Of a stretch of 51,113 bases of DNA, positions 23,103 through 31,084 are shown one piece after another (position 1 is the first letter of the stretch; each line of letters starts with the position of its first letter). Under the pieces are notes generated by a model. The model searched no databases. It saw only the letters and a program-made list of their open reading frames with translations, and was not told the DNA's origin. The DNA lies in the NCBI GenBank assembly GCA_020850535.1, contig JADZEM010000065.1, positions 1 through 51,113 on the forward strand, written 5' to 3'. The position numbers were made by a program, and so were the translations under genes. Source of the stretch: Chloroflexota bacterium. GTDB taxonomy: Bacteria; Chloroflexota; UBA6077; JACCZL01.

Positions 23103-24491
23103 ATGTCTGGTTCACCTCGTTCGGACCGTGGAACCCCCCGCGCCGGCAAGCGGCCGGCCTCGCCGGCTCGACGGCGGCTGCTGCAGGCTGGCTCGGCGTT
23201 GGGCCTGGGGCTGGCGGCAGCGCCGCTGCTGGGAGGATCGGCGGCGCAGGCGATGGGTCTGGCGGACCTGGGCGCGCCGCCGATGCGGCAGTCCGCGAAC
23301 ACCGTGGAGTTCTGGAGCCGCGAGACGGCGGACAACGGCGCACGGCAGCCGCTGATCAACGCTCACCTGGCTGCCTTCGACAGCGCGAACGGCACCAGGT
23401 CCAGCGCGCAGTTCATGGTGTTCCAGGAGTCGATCCAGAAGACCCAGGCGGCCATCGCGGCTGGCTCACCGCCGGACCTCGGGCAGCAGGGTCCAGACGT
23501 CACGATGCAGTTCGCGGCGGCCGGCCACCTGCTGCCGATCGACGATGTGTCGGCGCAGATCGCCCCGACCCTCGCGCCGCTCCAGCGCGACGCCTTCGTC
23601 TCGCTGGGCGGGCAGGCGTACAGCGTGCCCTGGTACATCGAGACGCGCGTGCTCTTCTACCACAAGGACTTGCTGGACGCGGCCGGCCTGAAGCCGCCGA
23701 CGACCTGGGCCGAGTGGACCGAGACGGCGAAGGCGCTGACCACTCCGGATCAGTTCGGCTTCGTGGTGCCGATGGAGGGGACGAACCCGGGCCAGTTGTG
23801 GGTGCCGCTCGGCATCTCGAACGGCGGGCTGGTCATCGACGGGGCCGGCAGCGTGATGGTCAACAGCGCCGAGATGAAGGAGTCGCTGAAGTTCTGCTCC
23901 GACTTCCTGCTGACCCACAAGACGATGGACGAGGCAGCGCTGACCTACAAGGCCACCGACCTGATTCAGCTGTTCATGCTGAAGAAGATCGCGATGGTGG
24001 TCGCGAACGGCGAGCTTGCGCGGGCCATCGCGGACCAGGCGCCGCAACTACTGGACACGCTCGGCGCGGTGACGCTGCCGGTCAACAAGGCCGGCCAGAC
24101 GACGCGCTCGTTCCTGGGCGGCTGGCAGTTGTTCGTGTTCTCGGGCGGCAAGAACCCACAGGGCGGGCTCGACCTCCTCAAGTGGCTGTACGACCCAACC
24201 TTCTACACGGACTACGTGGAGCGGACGCGCGGCGCAGCCCTGCCGGTGACGAAGGCGGCGCTCAGCTCGTCGTTCTTCACGGCTGACCCGATCCGCAGCG
24301 TGCTGGTCAAGCAGATGGAGACGGCTGTGCGCTACGGCGGCCCGGTCTACGGCACCACGCCGTACATGGGCGAGGCCGAGGGCAAACTGCTGTTCAGCCA
24401 GGCGCTGGGCGACGTGATGAACGGCAAGCGTGGGGTTGAGGAGGCGGTCACCTTCCTGGAGCGGGAGCTGAAGACGCTGGCCGGCCAGTAG
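23103..24491 (+). CDS. Extracellular sugar-binding protein of an ABC importer
   Basis: A 462-residue family 1 solute-binding protein. The N-terminus has a twin-arginine-type export signal (ARRRLLQAGSALGLGLAAAPLLGG, about residues 20-43), and no lipobox cysteine follows, so anchoring is not by lipidation. The body shows TVEFWSRE near 62, VPWYIETRVLFYHKDLLDAAGL near 178 and a C-terminal lobe. ATG 23103 has AAGGGAGGGG upstream; a GTG at 23061 overlapping the permease stop is less likely. It delivers ligand to the two permeases just upstream; the ligand is probably a plant-type oligosaccharide, given the GH39 gene that follows. Confidence 0.9.
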   Translation: MSGSPRSDRGTPRAGKRPASPARRRLLQAGSALGLGLAAAPLLGGSAAQAMGLADLGAPPMRQSANTVEFWSRETADNGARQPLINAHLAAFDSANGTRSSAQFMVFQESIQKTQAAIAAGSPPDLGQQGPDVTMQFAAAGHLLPIDDVSAQIAPTLAPLQRDAFVSLGGQAYSVPWYIETRVLFYHKDLLDAAGLKPPTTWAEWTETAKALTTPDQFGFVVPMEGTNPGQLWVPLGISNGGLVIDGAGSVMVNSAEMKESLKFCSDFLLTHKTMDEAALTYKATDLIQLFMLKKIAMVVANGELARAIADQAPQLLDTLGAVTLPVNKAGQTTRSFLGGWQLFVFSGGKNPQGGLDLLKWLYDPTFYTDYVERTRGAALPVTKAALSSSFFTADPIRSVLVKQMETAVRYGGPVYGTTPYMGEAEGKLLFSQALGDVMNGKRGVEEAVTFLERELKTLAGQ

Positions 24492-24501
24492 GCTGCGGGA
24501 G

Positions 24502-24590
24502 GCCCTCACCCCCGAGACCGACCCCTCACCCCCGAGACCGACCCCTCACCCCCGAGACCGACCCCTCACCCCCGAGACCGACCCCTCACC
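24502..24590. repeat. Tandem 20-bp repeat
   Basis: The unit ACCCCTCACCCCCGAGACCG occurs as one shortened copy, three exact copies (24521-24580) and a half copy that runs into a hairpin of the CCCCTCTCCC family. The period is exactly 20 bp. It lies between the binding-protein and GH39 genes. Perfect copy identity suggests recent expansion by slippage from the CCTCACCCCC start of the dispersed repeat. Confidence 0.9.
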
Positions 24591-24596
24591 CCCCAA

Positions 24597-24623
24597 CCCC
24601 CTCTCCCTCAAGGGGAGAGGGGG
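24597..24623. repeat. Dispersed hairpin repeat (CCCCCTCTCC/GGAGAGGGGG)
   Basis: A 10-11 bp GC stem with a 5-7 base loop follows the 20-bp tandem array. Relatives of this sequence occur at 31323-31350, 49023-49063 and 49135-49175, with weaker ones near 33307 and 50504. It could end or stabilise the importer mRNA, since it is 105 bp after that operon's last stop. Confidence 0.75.
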
Positions 24624-24700
24624 AGCCACGCTGTGACGCACACGTTTCCATGTTTCTAGGCCGTGTGCTGACCGCGCACGACCTGCCTGGGAGAGCGATC

Positions 24701-26356
24701 ATGGCCCGGATCGATGTTGACTGCGGGCGCTGGCTCGGTCCGCTCAGGCGGATCTGGGCGAGCATCGGCTATGACGAGATCAACTTCACCTACACCGGGC
24801 GCGGCAAGCGGCTGTATCGCACGCTGCGCGACGTGTTCGACGTGCGCTACAGCGTGCGGAATCACAACGCCCTGACCAGCAGCAACGGCCTGTCTGGGCC
24901 GGCCTGGGGCGGCGGCAACGTCTACCACGAGGACGCCGAGGGACAGCCGCGCTACTACTGGGGCTACCTGGACCAGATCTACGACACCATTCTCGGCGGC
25001 AACGGGATCCCGCTGATCGAGCTTGGCTTCATGCCGCAGCAGTTGTCAAGCGAGCAGGCCCCGAACATCGGGTTTGGGGCCGGCCTGGATGTCGGCAAGG
25101 AGCCGTATGAGGCCGGGGCCTGGAAGTACCCGCCGAAGGACTGGGACCGCTGGGAAGAGCTGATCTACCAGACGGTCCGGCACTGCGTGGAGCGGTATGG
25201 CGAGGAGGAGGTCGCCCGCTGGAAGTGGGAGGTCTGGAACGAGCCGGACATCCGCCACTACTGGCACGGCACCTTCGACGAGTACTGCAAGCTGTACGAC
25301 TACGCCGCCCGGGGCGCGAAACGGGCATTTCCACGCGCGCAGTTTGGCGGCCCGGCCACCACCCACCGCAACCCGGACTTCCTGCTGAAGTTCCTGGAAC
25401 ACGTAACCGAGGGGCGGAACTACGCGACCGGCGAGATCGGGAGCCCCATCGACTTCATCTCGTTCCATACGAAGGGCGCGTTCTACGATCCCCGCCGCTC
25501 GTACAACCCGTTTGTCGAGCTGCCGGAGCAGAGCCCGTCTACTCCGACAATGCTCGGGGACATCCAGCGGAGCCTGGGGATCATCGCGCGGTTCCCGACG
25601 CTCGCCGGGCTGCCGTGCCTCGTGGACGAGTGCGACCCGGCCGTTGGCACCGTCTACGGCGTCTACGACAACCCCGACTTCGAGGTCTGCAACACGCCGT
25701 ACTACGCGTCGTTCGTGTGCGCGCTGGCGCGGCGGCTGCTGGACATCAGCCCGGAGAGCATCGGGGCAACGGGTGAGTGTCCGCGCGTGGACGAGTTCAC
25801 GTCGTGGGCGTTCTACATGGAGGGGAAGCGCTGGTTTGAGGGGAACCGCTCCCTGGTGACCAACGAGAACGTGGAAGGGGCCATCGTCAACGGGTTCCGG
25901 ATGCTGAGTCGGATGGCCGGGACGCGGGTGGCGCTCTCGACGGACGCACGCACGGACCCGCTAGCCGACGGCTTTTCCTGGTCAGACCGCGAGGTTGACG
26001 GGCTGGCTGCGATGGACGCCGACCGCGTGACGGTGATGGTCTGGCACCATGCTGACCGCTGGCGCGAGACTGGCACGGCCACGGTTGACCTGACACTCTC
26101 GGGCATCGCGTTCGCCGGTGAGACGGCCATGCTGCGACACTGGCGCATCGACGGAGAGCACTCGAACGCGCACGGCGAGTGGGTGCGACTCGGCAAGCCG
26201 GAAGACCCGACGCCGGTCCAGCTTGAGAGGTTGACGTCGCGGATGGGGCTGGAGCAGCTCTCGCCGCCGGCGGCTGTGCCGGTCGTAAACGGTCAGGTGA
26301 CGGTGCGCTTCGAGCTTCCGCTCCATGGCGTGTCGCTGCTGGAGCTTCGACGGTAG
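24701..26356 (+). CDS. Glycoside hydrolase family 39 (beta-xylosidase-like)
   Basis: A 551-residue retaining glycosidase, clan A (beta/alpha)8 barrel. The acid/base is Glu181 in WEVWNEPDIRHYW; the nucleophile is Glu310 in LVDECDP. The start RIDVDCGRWLGPLRRIWASIGYDEINFTY matches the GH39 N-terminus, and a beta-sandwich follows the barrel from about residue 430. There is no signal peptide, so it probably hydrolyses imported xylo- or other oligosaccharides in the cytoplasm. ATG 24701 has GGGAG upstream; ATG 24650 adds 17 residues without a ribosome site. It lies directly after the LacI-controlled importer and is likely part of the same pathway. Confidence 0.9.
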   Translation: MARIDVDCGRWLGPLRRIWASIGYDEINFTYTGRGKRLYRTLRDVFDVRYSVRNHNALTSSNGLSGPAWGGGNVYHEDAEGQPRYYWGYLDQIYDTILGGNGIPLIELGFMPQQLSSEQAPNIGFGAGLDVGKEPYEAGAWKYPPKDWDRWEELIYQTVRHCVERYGEEEVARWKWEVWNEPDIRHYWHGTFDEYCKLYDYAARGAKRAFPRAQFGGPATTHRNPDFLLKFLEHVTEGRNYATGEIGSPIDFISFHTKGAFYDPRRSYNPFVELPEQSPSTPTMLGDIQRSLGIIARFPTLAGLPCLVDECDPAVGTVYGVYDNPDFEVCNTPYYASFVCALARRLLDISPESIGATGECPRVDEFTSWAFYMEGKRWFEGNRSLVTNENVEGAIVNGFRMLSRMAGTRVALSTDARTDPLADGFSWSDREVDGLAAMDADRVTVMVWHHADRWRETGTATVDLTLSGIAFAGETAMLRHWRIDGEHSNAHGEWVRLGKPEDPTPVQLERLTSRMGLEQLSPPAAVPVVNGQVTVRFELPLHGVSLLELRR

Positions 26357-26425
26357 CGATCCCTGCCGAACTGCTCGTCGGCCCGCGGGTGGGTCTGCTA
26401 CGCTGCACTCCTCTGGAGGCATGCC

Positions 26426-28066
26426 ATGGCACGGCTCACCGGCGGGCAGGCGCTCGTGCAGTCGCTCCTGCGCGAAGGCGTCGATACGATCTTCGGCATC
26501 CCGGGCATTCAGCTCGACTGGGCGTACGACGCGCTCCACGCCGAGAGCGACCAGATCAATGTGATCCACACACGCCACGAGCAGGCCACGGCGTACATGG
26601 CCGACGGCTACGCGCGCTCGACGGGGAAGATCGGCGTCTACCTCGTGGTCCCGGGGCCGGGCGTGCTCAACACGACGGGCGCGCTCTCGACGGCCTACGC
26701 CTGCAACACCCGCGTCCTCTGTCTGACCGGCCAGATCCAGTCCGACGCCCTGGAGGTCGGCCGGGGGCTGCTGCACGAGATCCCGGACCAGATCGGACTG
26801 CTGCGGCACCTGACCAAGTGGGCCGGCAGCGCGCTGGCCCCGTCTGAGGTGCCGTACCTCGTGCACGAGGCGTTCCGGCAGATGCGCTCGGGGCGGCCGC
26901 GCCCGACGGCCATCGAGGTTCCTCCCGATGTCCTGGCCGCCGAGCGTGAGGTCAGGCTGCTGGAACCGTTCCCGCCGGCCGTCGAGACGGGCGAGCCGGC
27001 CTTGCTGGAGCAGGCGGCAGCCATCCTCCGCAACGCAAAACGGCCGCTGATCATCTCGGGCGGCGGCGTGCTGCTGGCCGAGGCCTGGAACGAGGTCCGC
27101 CTGCTGGCCGACCTGCTCGGTGCGCCCGTCGCGATGACGGCGAACGGCGTCGGGGCGGCGCCCTCGTCGCATCCGCTCGGGTTCTCGTTTGTCGGGCTGC
27201 CGCGGCTGCTGGAGGATGCCGACGCCGTGCTGGCAGTCGGGACGCGGCTCGTCGGACTGCGGAACCGGACGATTGCGCCCCGGCCGGGCGTGCCGCTGAT
27301 CCGCATCGACGCGGATGGCACCCAGATGTACCGCAGCACGCCGCCAACGGTCGGCATCGTGGCGGACGCCCAGCCCGCCCTGGCCTCGCTGATCGAGCTG
27401 GTGCAGGCCGACAACCCGGCCCGCCCCGACCGCGGCGCCGAGCTGGCAGCGCTCAAGCGGCAGATGGCTGAGGACATCGGGACGCTGGAGCCGCAGGCTC
27501 TCTATGGGCGGGTGCTGCGCGAGGAGCTGCCAGACGACACGGTCTTCGTCACTGAGAGCACGCAGGTCGGCTACTGGATGACGTTTGGCGGACTGCCCAT
27601 CGAGCAGCCGCGCACGTTCCTGGGGTCAGGCTACCAGGGGACGCTCGGGAACGGCTTCCCGACGGCGCTCGGGGCGCAGGTCGGGAACCCCGATCGGCGG
27701 GTCGTGTCGATCAACGGCGACGGCGGGTTCATGTTCAACGTGCAGGAGCTGGCGACGGCCGTCCAGCACAATATCCCCGTCATCGCGGTGGTCTTCGACG
27801 ACGGCGCGTACGGAAACGTCCGCCGCATCCAGGAGTACCAGTTCGGCGGGCGGACCATCGCCTCGGAGCTGAAGAACCCGTCGTTCGCGGCCCTGGGCGA
27901 GGTGTTCGGGGTCCAGGGGCTGCGGGCGGTCGGCCCCGACGAGCTGCGAGCCGCGATCCGACAGGCGCTGGCGCACAACGGCCCGAGCCTGATCGAGGTA
28001 CCAGTGGGGAAGATGCCGATGATCTTCTCGCACATGGAGGCGCGGGCGACAGCAAGGCGGGGGTAG
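26426..28066 (+). CDS. Thiamine diphosphate-dependent enzyme (acetolactate synthase-like)
   Basis: A 546-residue ThDP enzyme of the acetohydroxyacid synthase/benzoylformate decarboxylase superfamily. The cofactor-activating glutamate is in TRHEQATAYMADGYAR near residue 52; the central domain has PLIISGGGVLLAEAW near 210 and LAVGTRL near 270. The diphosphate motif is INGDGGFMF near 430, and the metal loop reads VVFDDGAYGN where Asn-Asp or Asn-Asn is more usual. A GGAGG site lies upstream of ATG 26426. The substrate is not clear: without an ilvN-type partner it is probably not the biosynthetic acetolactate synthase. Location after GH39 suggests carbohydrate or aldehyde metabolism, from position only. 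Confidence 0.88.
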   Translation: MARLTGGQALVQSLLREGVDTIFGIPGIQLDWAYDALHAESDQINVIHTRHEQATAYMADGYARSTGKIGVYLVVPGPGVLNTTGALSTAYACNTRVLCLTGQIQSDALEVGRGLLHEIPDQIGLLRHLTKWAGSALAPSEVPYLVHEAFRQMRSGRPRPTAIEVPPDVLAAEREVRLLEPFPPAVETGEPALLEQAAAILRNAKRPLIISGGGVLLAEAWNEVRLLADLLGAPVAMTANGVGAAPSSHPLGFSFVGLPRLLEDADAVLAVGTRLVGLRNRTIAPRPGVPLIRIDADGTQMYRSTPPTVGIVADAQPALASLIELVQADNPARPDRGAELAALKRQMAEDIGTLEPQALYGRVLREELPDDTVFVTESTQVGYWMTFGGLPIEQPRTFLGSGYQGTLGNGFPTALGAQVGNPDRRVVSINGDGGFMFNVQELATAVQHNIPVIAVVFDDGAYGNVRRIQEYQFGGRTIASELKNPSFAALGEVFGVQGLRAVGPDELRAAIRQALAHNGPSLIEVPVGKMPMIFSHMEARATARRG

Positions 28067-28095
28067 GGGGAGGCCCTACCCTCAACCGACTGCTT

Positions 28096-28797
28096 CTACT
28101 GCGGCTTCTCGGAGACCTGGACCGTCAGCACGGCGTCCGTCAGGTAGGACAGGCACGCCGACATCTCGCGGATGTCCGCTGACTGGTCGTCTGCGCCGAG
28201 CACCAGCACGCCCTTCTGCTGGCCGGCCGCCACCCAGTCGAGCACCTGCGGCAGCACGTTCCAGACGCCAGACTCGGCGGTCGTGGCGGGCGTCATGCCG
28301 TCCGTCTTCGCCGGCTGGGTGGCGATCAGGCGGTCGGTGCTGCCGTTCCAGGCCGAGGTTGGCACGCCGAGCTTCGTGTTGCACGAGGTCAGGATGCCGT
28401 ACTCCGACTCGCCGGCCGCCGACCGTTTCGTGGTGCTGACCTCGGAGAACATCAGCTCCGCGAAGTCGATCGCCTGATTCGGGCCGACCGTGATCTTGGT
28501 CAGGTCGAACTGCATGGCGACCTGGAGCACGTGCTTCTCGGCCAGATCCTTGTTGCTCTCGAAGCCGACGACGAAGATGGATGGGTCGGTCAGAATGTCA
28601 CCTGCCGTGAAGCCCATGCAGTTCGTGGTGGCGGTGGAGAGCGTCGCGCCGCCACACCGATGCAGGGCGATGGTCTTCGCCGGCTCGGGCGTCAGCGCGA
28701 TAGAGGTCGGCTCCTGCGCCGACACGACGAGCGATCCCAGGGACAAGACGGCAACGGCTGCAGCCAGGACTCCGCGAGCAACGGCGCGAACACGCAT
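28096..28797 (-). CDS. Secreted protein of unknown function
   Basis: A 233-residue protein with a clear signal peptide (RGVLAAAVAVLSLGSLVVSAQ, cleavage near residue 27). Four cysteines (HRCGG, TNCMG, TSCNT, SACLS) could form two disulfides. The C-terminal half (VLDWVAAGQQKGVLVLGADD then LSYLTDAVLTVQV) looks like a beta-sandwich of the kind found in carbohydrate-binding or DNRLRE-type surface modules; this is only a resemblance. GAGGAG precedes ATG 28797. A CATACT box at 28855-28860 and a small hairpin lie upstream. It converges on the ThDP enzyme. Confidence 0.7.
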   Translation of the reverse strand: MRVRAVARGVLAAAVAVLSLGSLVVSAQEPTSIALTPEPAKTIALHRCGGATLSTATTNCMGFTAGDILTDPSIFVVGFESNKDLAEKHVLQVAMQFDLTKITVGPNQAIDFAELMFSEVSTTKRSAAGESEYGILTSCNTKLGVPTSAWNGSTDRLIATQPAKTDGMTPATTAESGVWNVLPQVLDWVAAGQQKGVLVLGADDQSADIREMSACLSYLTDAVLTVQVSEKPQ

Positions 28798-28817
28798 GGG
28801 GGCGGCTCCTCAAGGGT

Positions 28818-28834
28818 GCGGGACATCGTCCCGC
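28818..28834 (-). promoter_or_regulatory. Small hairpin in the leader of the secreted protein gene
   Basis: GCGGGAC and GTCCCGC pair around a 3-base loop, between the CATACT box (28855-28860, minus strand) and the ribosome site of the gene ending at 28797. A role in mRNA stability or initiation is possible but unproven. Confidence 0.35.
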
Positions 28835-29024
28835 GAAATCCACCAGCAATCCAGAGTATGCCGCGGAAAGATGACGCCGAACTGTTCGTCTGCTAACGCC
28901 GAACAGCGCATCGTTACGGGCCATGCTGCCAACGCTGCCGGTGCGCAGCCGATGGTCAACTACCGGAGAGGAGTTCCGTCGACATGCGCGTTCAGGTGAC
29001 CGCGCCCCCGCGCGGTCATCCGAC

Positions 29025-29123
29025 CTACGCCCGGAGCATCCGTGCCAGCATGATCAGCACCATGCCGACCACACCGGCGACCAGTCCGAGAAACACGAGC
29101 TGCGCGATGGGGTACTCCAGCAT
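29025..29123 (-). CDS. 32-residue single-pass membrane peptide
   Basis: A short gene, ATG at 29123 to TAG at 29025. The product begins MLEYPIAQLVFLGL and is almost entirely one hydrophobic helix (LVFLGLVAGVVGMVLIMLA), ending with two arginines and alanine, which predicts an N-out or N-in single-pass membrane peptide. CGGAGG lies 6 bp before the ATG, an ideal ribosome site, which is the main support for it being real. I know no family for it. It is separate from the secreted-protein gene 227 bp downstream on the same strand. Confidence 0.6.
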   Translation of the reverse strand: MLEYPIAQLVFLGLVAGVVGMVLIMLARMLRA

Positions 29124-29573
29124 GTCCGGCCTCCGAGCAGGCGCTGCAGGTCGAGCGGGCGCGGGAGCGACTCCGGCCTCTCGTTATGCCCATTATGTCT
29201 GTGCAGGGGCGCAAAACAGTGCGCCGCCAGTAGCCGTTTTGAGCCACCTGTTCGGGGGATTTTGGGGCTGCGTCGAGTATATGGGACGAATGGCACCTGT
29301 CTAGAGCAGATTTCCAGGGGATGGAGCCTCTGCACCTGGCAGGCCGTCTCGGCACCATGCGTGTGGCCCGATCTACGGCGCGGACGCGCGCCAGACGCCC
29401 GACGCACTCGCGGCGAAGAGCGTGCGCCCGTTCGGGAAAGGCCGCTACTCCCCTGATCTCACTTCAACTGTATACCCGCCAGCCCCCGGCCGGATGCGGT
29501 TTGAGAACGGATATCCGGAGTCCGTGTACTGGCTCCGAGCGCCATCAACACGCCGATCTGCCTGCCTCGCCGA
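29124..29573. other. Intergenic region, 450 bp, less GC-rich
   Basis: No supported gene. The patch 29170-29300 is noticeably richer in A and T than its surroundings and contains CATAAT-like sequences on the minus strand that could promote the 32-residue peptide gene. A plus-strand frame from about 29370 to 29540 looks protein-like (RPFGKGRYSPDL, FENGYPESVYW) but has no start signal and runs into the hydrolase gene, so it may be a gene relic. Confidence 0.4.
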
Positions 29574-30419
29574 TCAGGCGCGACGACTGCCCTGCATGAC
29601 GGGCATGCGGTGGCGGGCCAGGAACGAGGCGAGCGCCGCCGCGAAGCGCTCAGGCTGCTCCAGGTGCAACAGGTGGCCGGCTCCCGGCAGCGTAAAGGCG
29701 TCGGCGCGCGGCAGCCACTCCAGCAGCAGGTGTTGGCGCTGGGCAAACACGGGTGGGCTCTCCGCACCCGCCACGACGAGCGTCGGGCAGATCACCCGCC
29801 GCGCCTGCTCCTCGGAGAAGCGCCACGCCAGCAGGGCCGGGATCTCCTGGCGGAAGAGGCCGTCCGCATCCGTCAACGCCTGGCTGAGCGCATCCGGAGG
29901 CAGCATCCGCACCACCACCGACTGCCAGCGCTCACCGCAGACGGAGCGCATGAACCCATCGACGGCGCCAGCCGTGTCGCCGGCGGCGTGCTGCTCGATC
30001 AGCGTCCGCAGGAGCGGCGGCGCACCGGCCCGAGTCGCGGCGCCGGGGGAGAGCGCCGGGTCCATCACCGTCAGCGATTGCACCAGCCTCGGCGCGTCGT
30101 GGGCCAGTTGCAGCGCGATGGCCGCCCCCGCCGAGTGCCCGACAAGGTGTGCCCTGGTGATACGGAGGTGGCTCAGCAGTTGGCGGCACTGCTCCGCCTG
30201 CTCGGGCACGCTGAAGCGCGCGCACCCGTGCTCGCTCGTCCCGTAGTTCGCTCGGTGGTAGACGATCAGTTGATACCGATTGGTCAGGATCGGCTGCTCA
30301 AGCAACGGTCGGAACCAGTCGGCCAGCGCGCCCGCATGGATCAGTACGACCGGCTCACCGTGGCCGCTCACGGTGTAGCCAAGGCGCACGTCACCTGCCA
30401 CCACTGCTGCTGCATCCAT
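29574..30419 (-). CDS. Alpha/beta-hydrolase fold protein
   Basis: A 281-residue alpha/beta hydrolase. The nucleophile elbow is GHSAG near residue 94 and the catalytic His lies in GAGHLLHLEQPE near 250; an oxyanion-type HAG occurs near 28. The acid position reads VVAGAESPPV, with Glu rather than the usual Asp, so the catalytic acid may be Glu or lie elsewhere. Substrates of this family (esters, epoxides, C-C bonds) cannot be predicted. No signal peptide is seen. The gene stands alone on the minus strand. Confidence 0.85.
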   Translation of the reverse strand: MDAAAVVAGDVRLGYTVSGHGEPVVLIHAGALADWFRPLLEQPILTNRYQLIVYHRANYGTSEHGCARFSVPEQAEQCRQLLSHLRITRAHLVGHSAGAAIALQLAHDAPRLVQSLTVMDPALSPGAATRAGAPPLLRTLIEQHAAGDTAGAVDGFMRSVCGERWQSVVVRMLPPDALSQALTDADGLFRQEIPALLAWRFSEEQARRVICPTLVVAGAESPPVFAQRQHLLLEWLPRADAFTLPGAGHLLHLEQPERFAAALASFLARHRMPVMQGSRRA

Positions 30420-30745
30420 GCGTTCTCCCGACGTACGTGCTGCACGGAGCTGCTGCCGGTCCTGCCCTGTTGCGGCACCATCATCTGTTGAGTGTCTCTT
30501 GCGACGCTGCGTCGTTCGGGCCGGAGCAGGCCGATATCAGATCGCAATAGTGAGGTCGCACACGCGCCAGCGTCGCGAGCATGGCACAGCATGCTGCGCG
30601 CCACCAGCCCAGAATCCTCGTGAGGGGGCCGGCTCCGAGCTATCATGCCGTGCTGGCCGAGATCGTGCTGTCATGACGCGGTCAGACACCGCTCACACCT
30701 GAGCCTCGTGGCCGGCCCCCGGTCGCGAGCGGACGAGGAGTGCTC
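30420..30745. other. Intergenic region between divergent genes
   Basis: The 326 bp separate the hydrolase (minus) from the sortase-substrate gene (plus) and should hold both promoters. TATCAT at 30641-30646 is a possible -10 box for the plus strand. No gene or repeat copy is seen. Confidence 0.4.
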
Positions 30746-31036
30746 ATGAAGCGCCTGCCTACCCTGATCGCAGTGCCCCTCGCCGCCACGGCGATGTTCG
30801 CCGCGTCGCTCGCAGCCCCGGCCGCGCCAGACGCTGCCGCCCAGGTGCCAGCGCCCAAGCCGACGGCCGCGCCGGCCGTCCCTGCCCCTGCTGCCAAGCC
30901 GGCGGGCGCGCCTGCCACCACCGCCCCACGCGCCGGCGGCATCCCGCTGGAGCTGGCGGGCGGACTCGTCGCCGGCGGGTCGGCGCTGATCGGCGGCGGC
31001 CTGTACGCCTTCCGACGGCGGAAGCACTCAGCCTGA
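30746..31036 (+). CDS. Small surface protein with a sortase-type sorting signal
   Basis: A 96-residue exported protein. It has a signal peptide (LPTLIAVPLAATAMFAASLAAPAAP), a low-complexity Ala/Pro/Lys linker of about 35 residues, and a C-terminal tripartite tail: the motif APRAGG, a hydrophobic helix (LAGGLVAGGSALIGGGLYAF) and a basic end RRRKHSA. This is the layout of a cell-wall sorting signal with APRAGG in the place of LPxTG. There is almost no folded domain between the two ends. GAGGAG lies before ATG 30746. A sortase gene starts 48 bp downstream, so this is probably its dedicated substrate. Confidence 0.7.
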   Translation: MKRLPTLIAVPLAATAMFAASLAAPAAPDAAAQVPAPKPTAAPAVPAPAAKPAGAPATTAPRAGGIPLELAGGLVAGGSALIGGGLYAFRRRKHSA

Positions 31037-31084
31037 TCGCCCGGGCGACCGTTCGCTTGCCCCATGCGCCCATGAGCCCGTCCC

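Noticed and set aside
29370-29560. Plus-strand protein-like stretch (RPFGKGRYSPDL, FENGYPESVYW)
   Set aside because: No start codon with a ribosome site, no recognisable family, and the frame continues into the antisense of the hydrolase gene; kept only as a possible relic.
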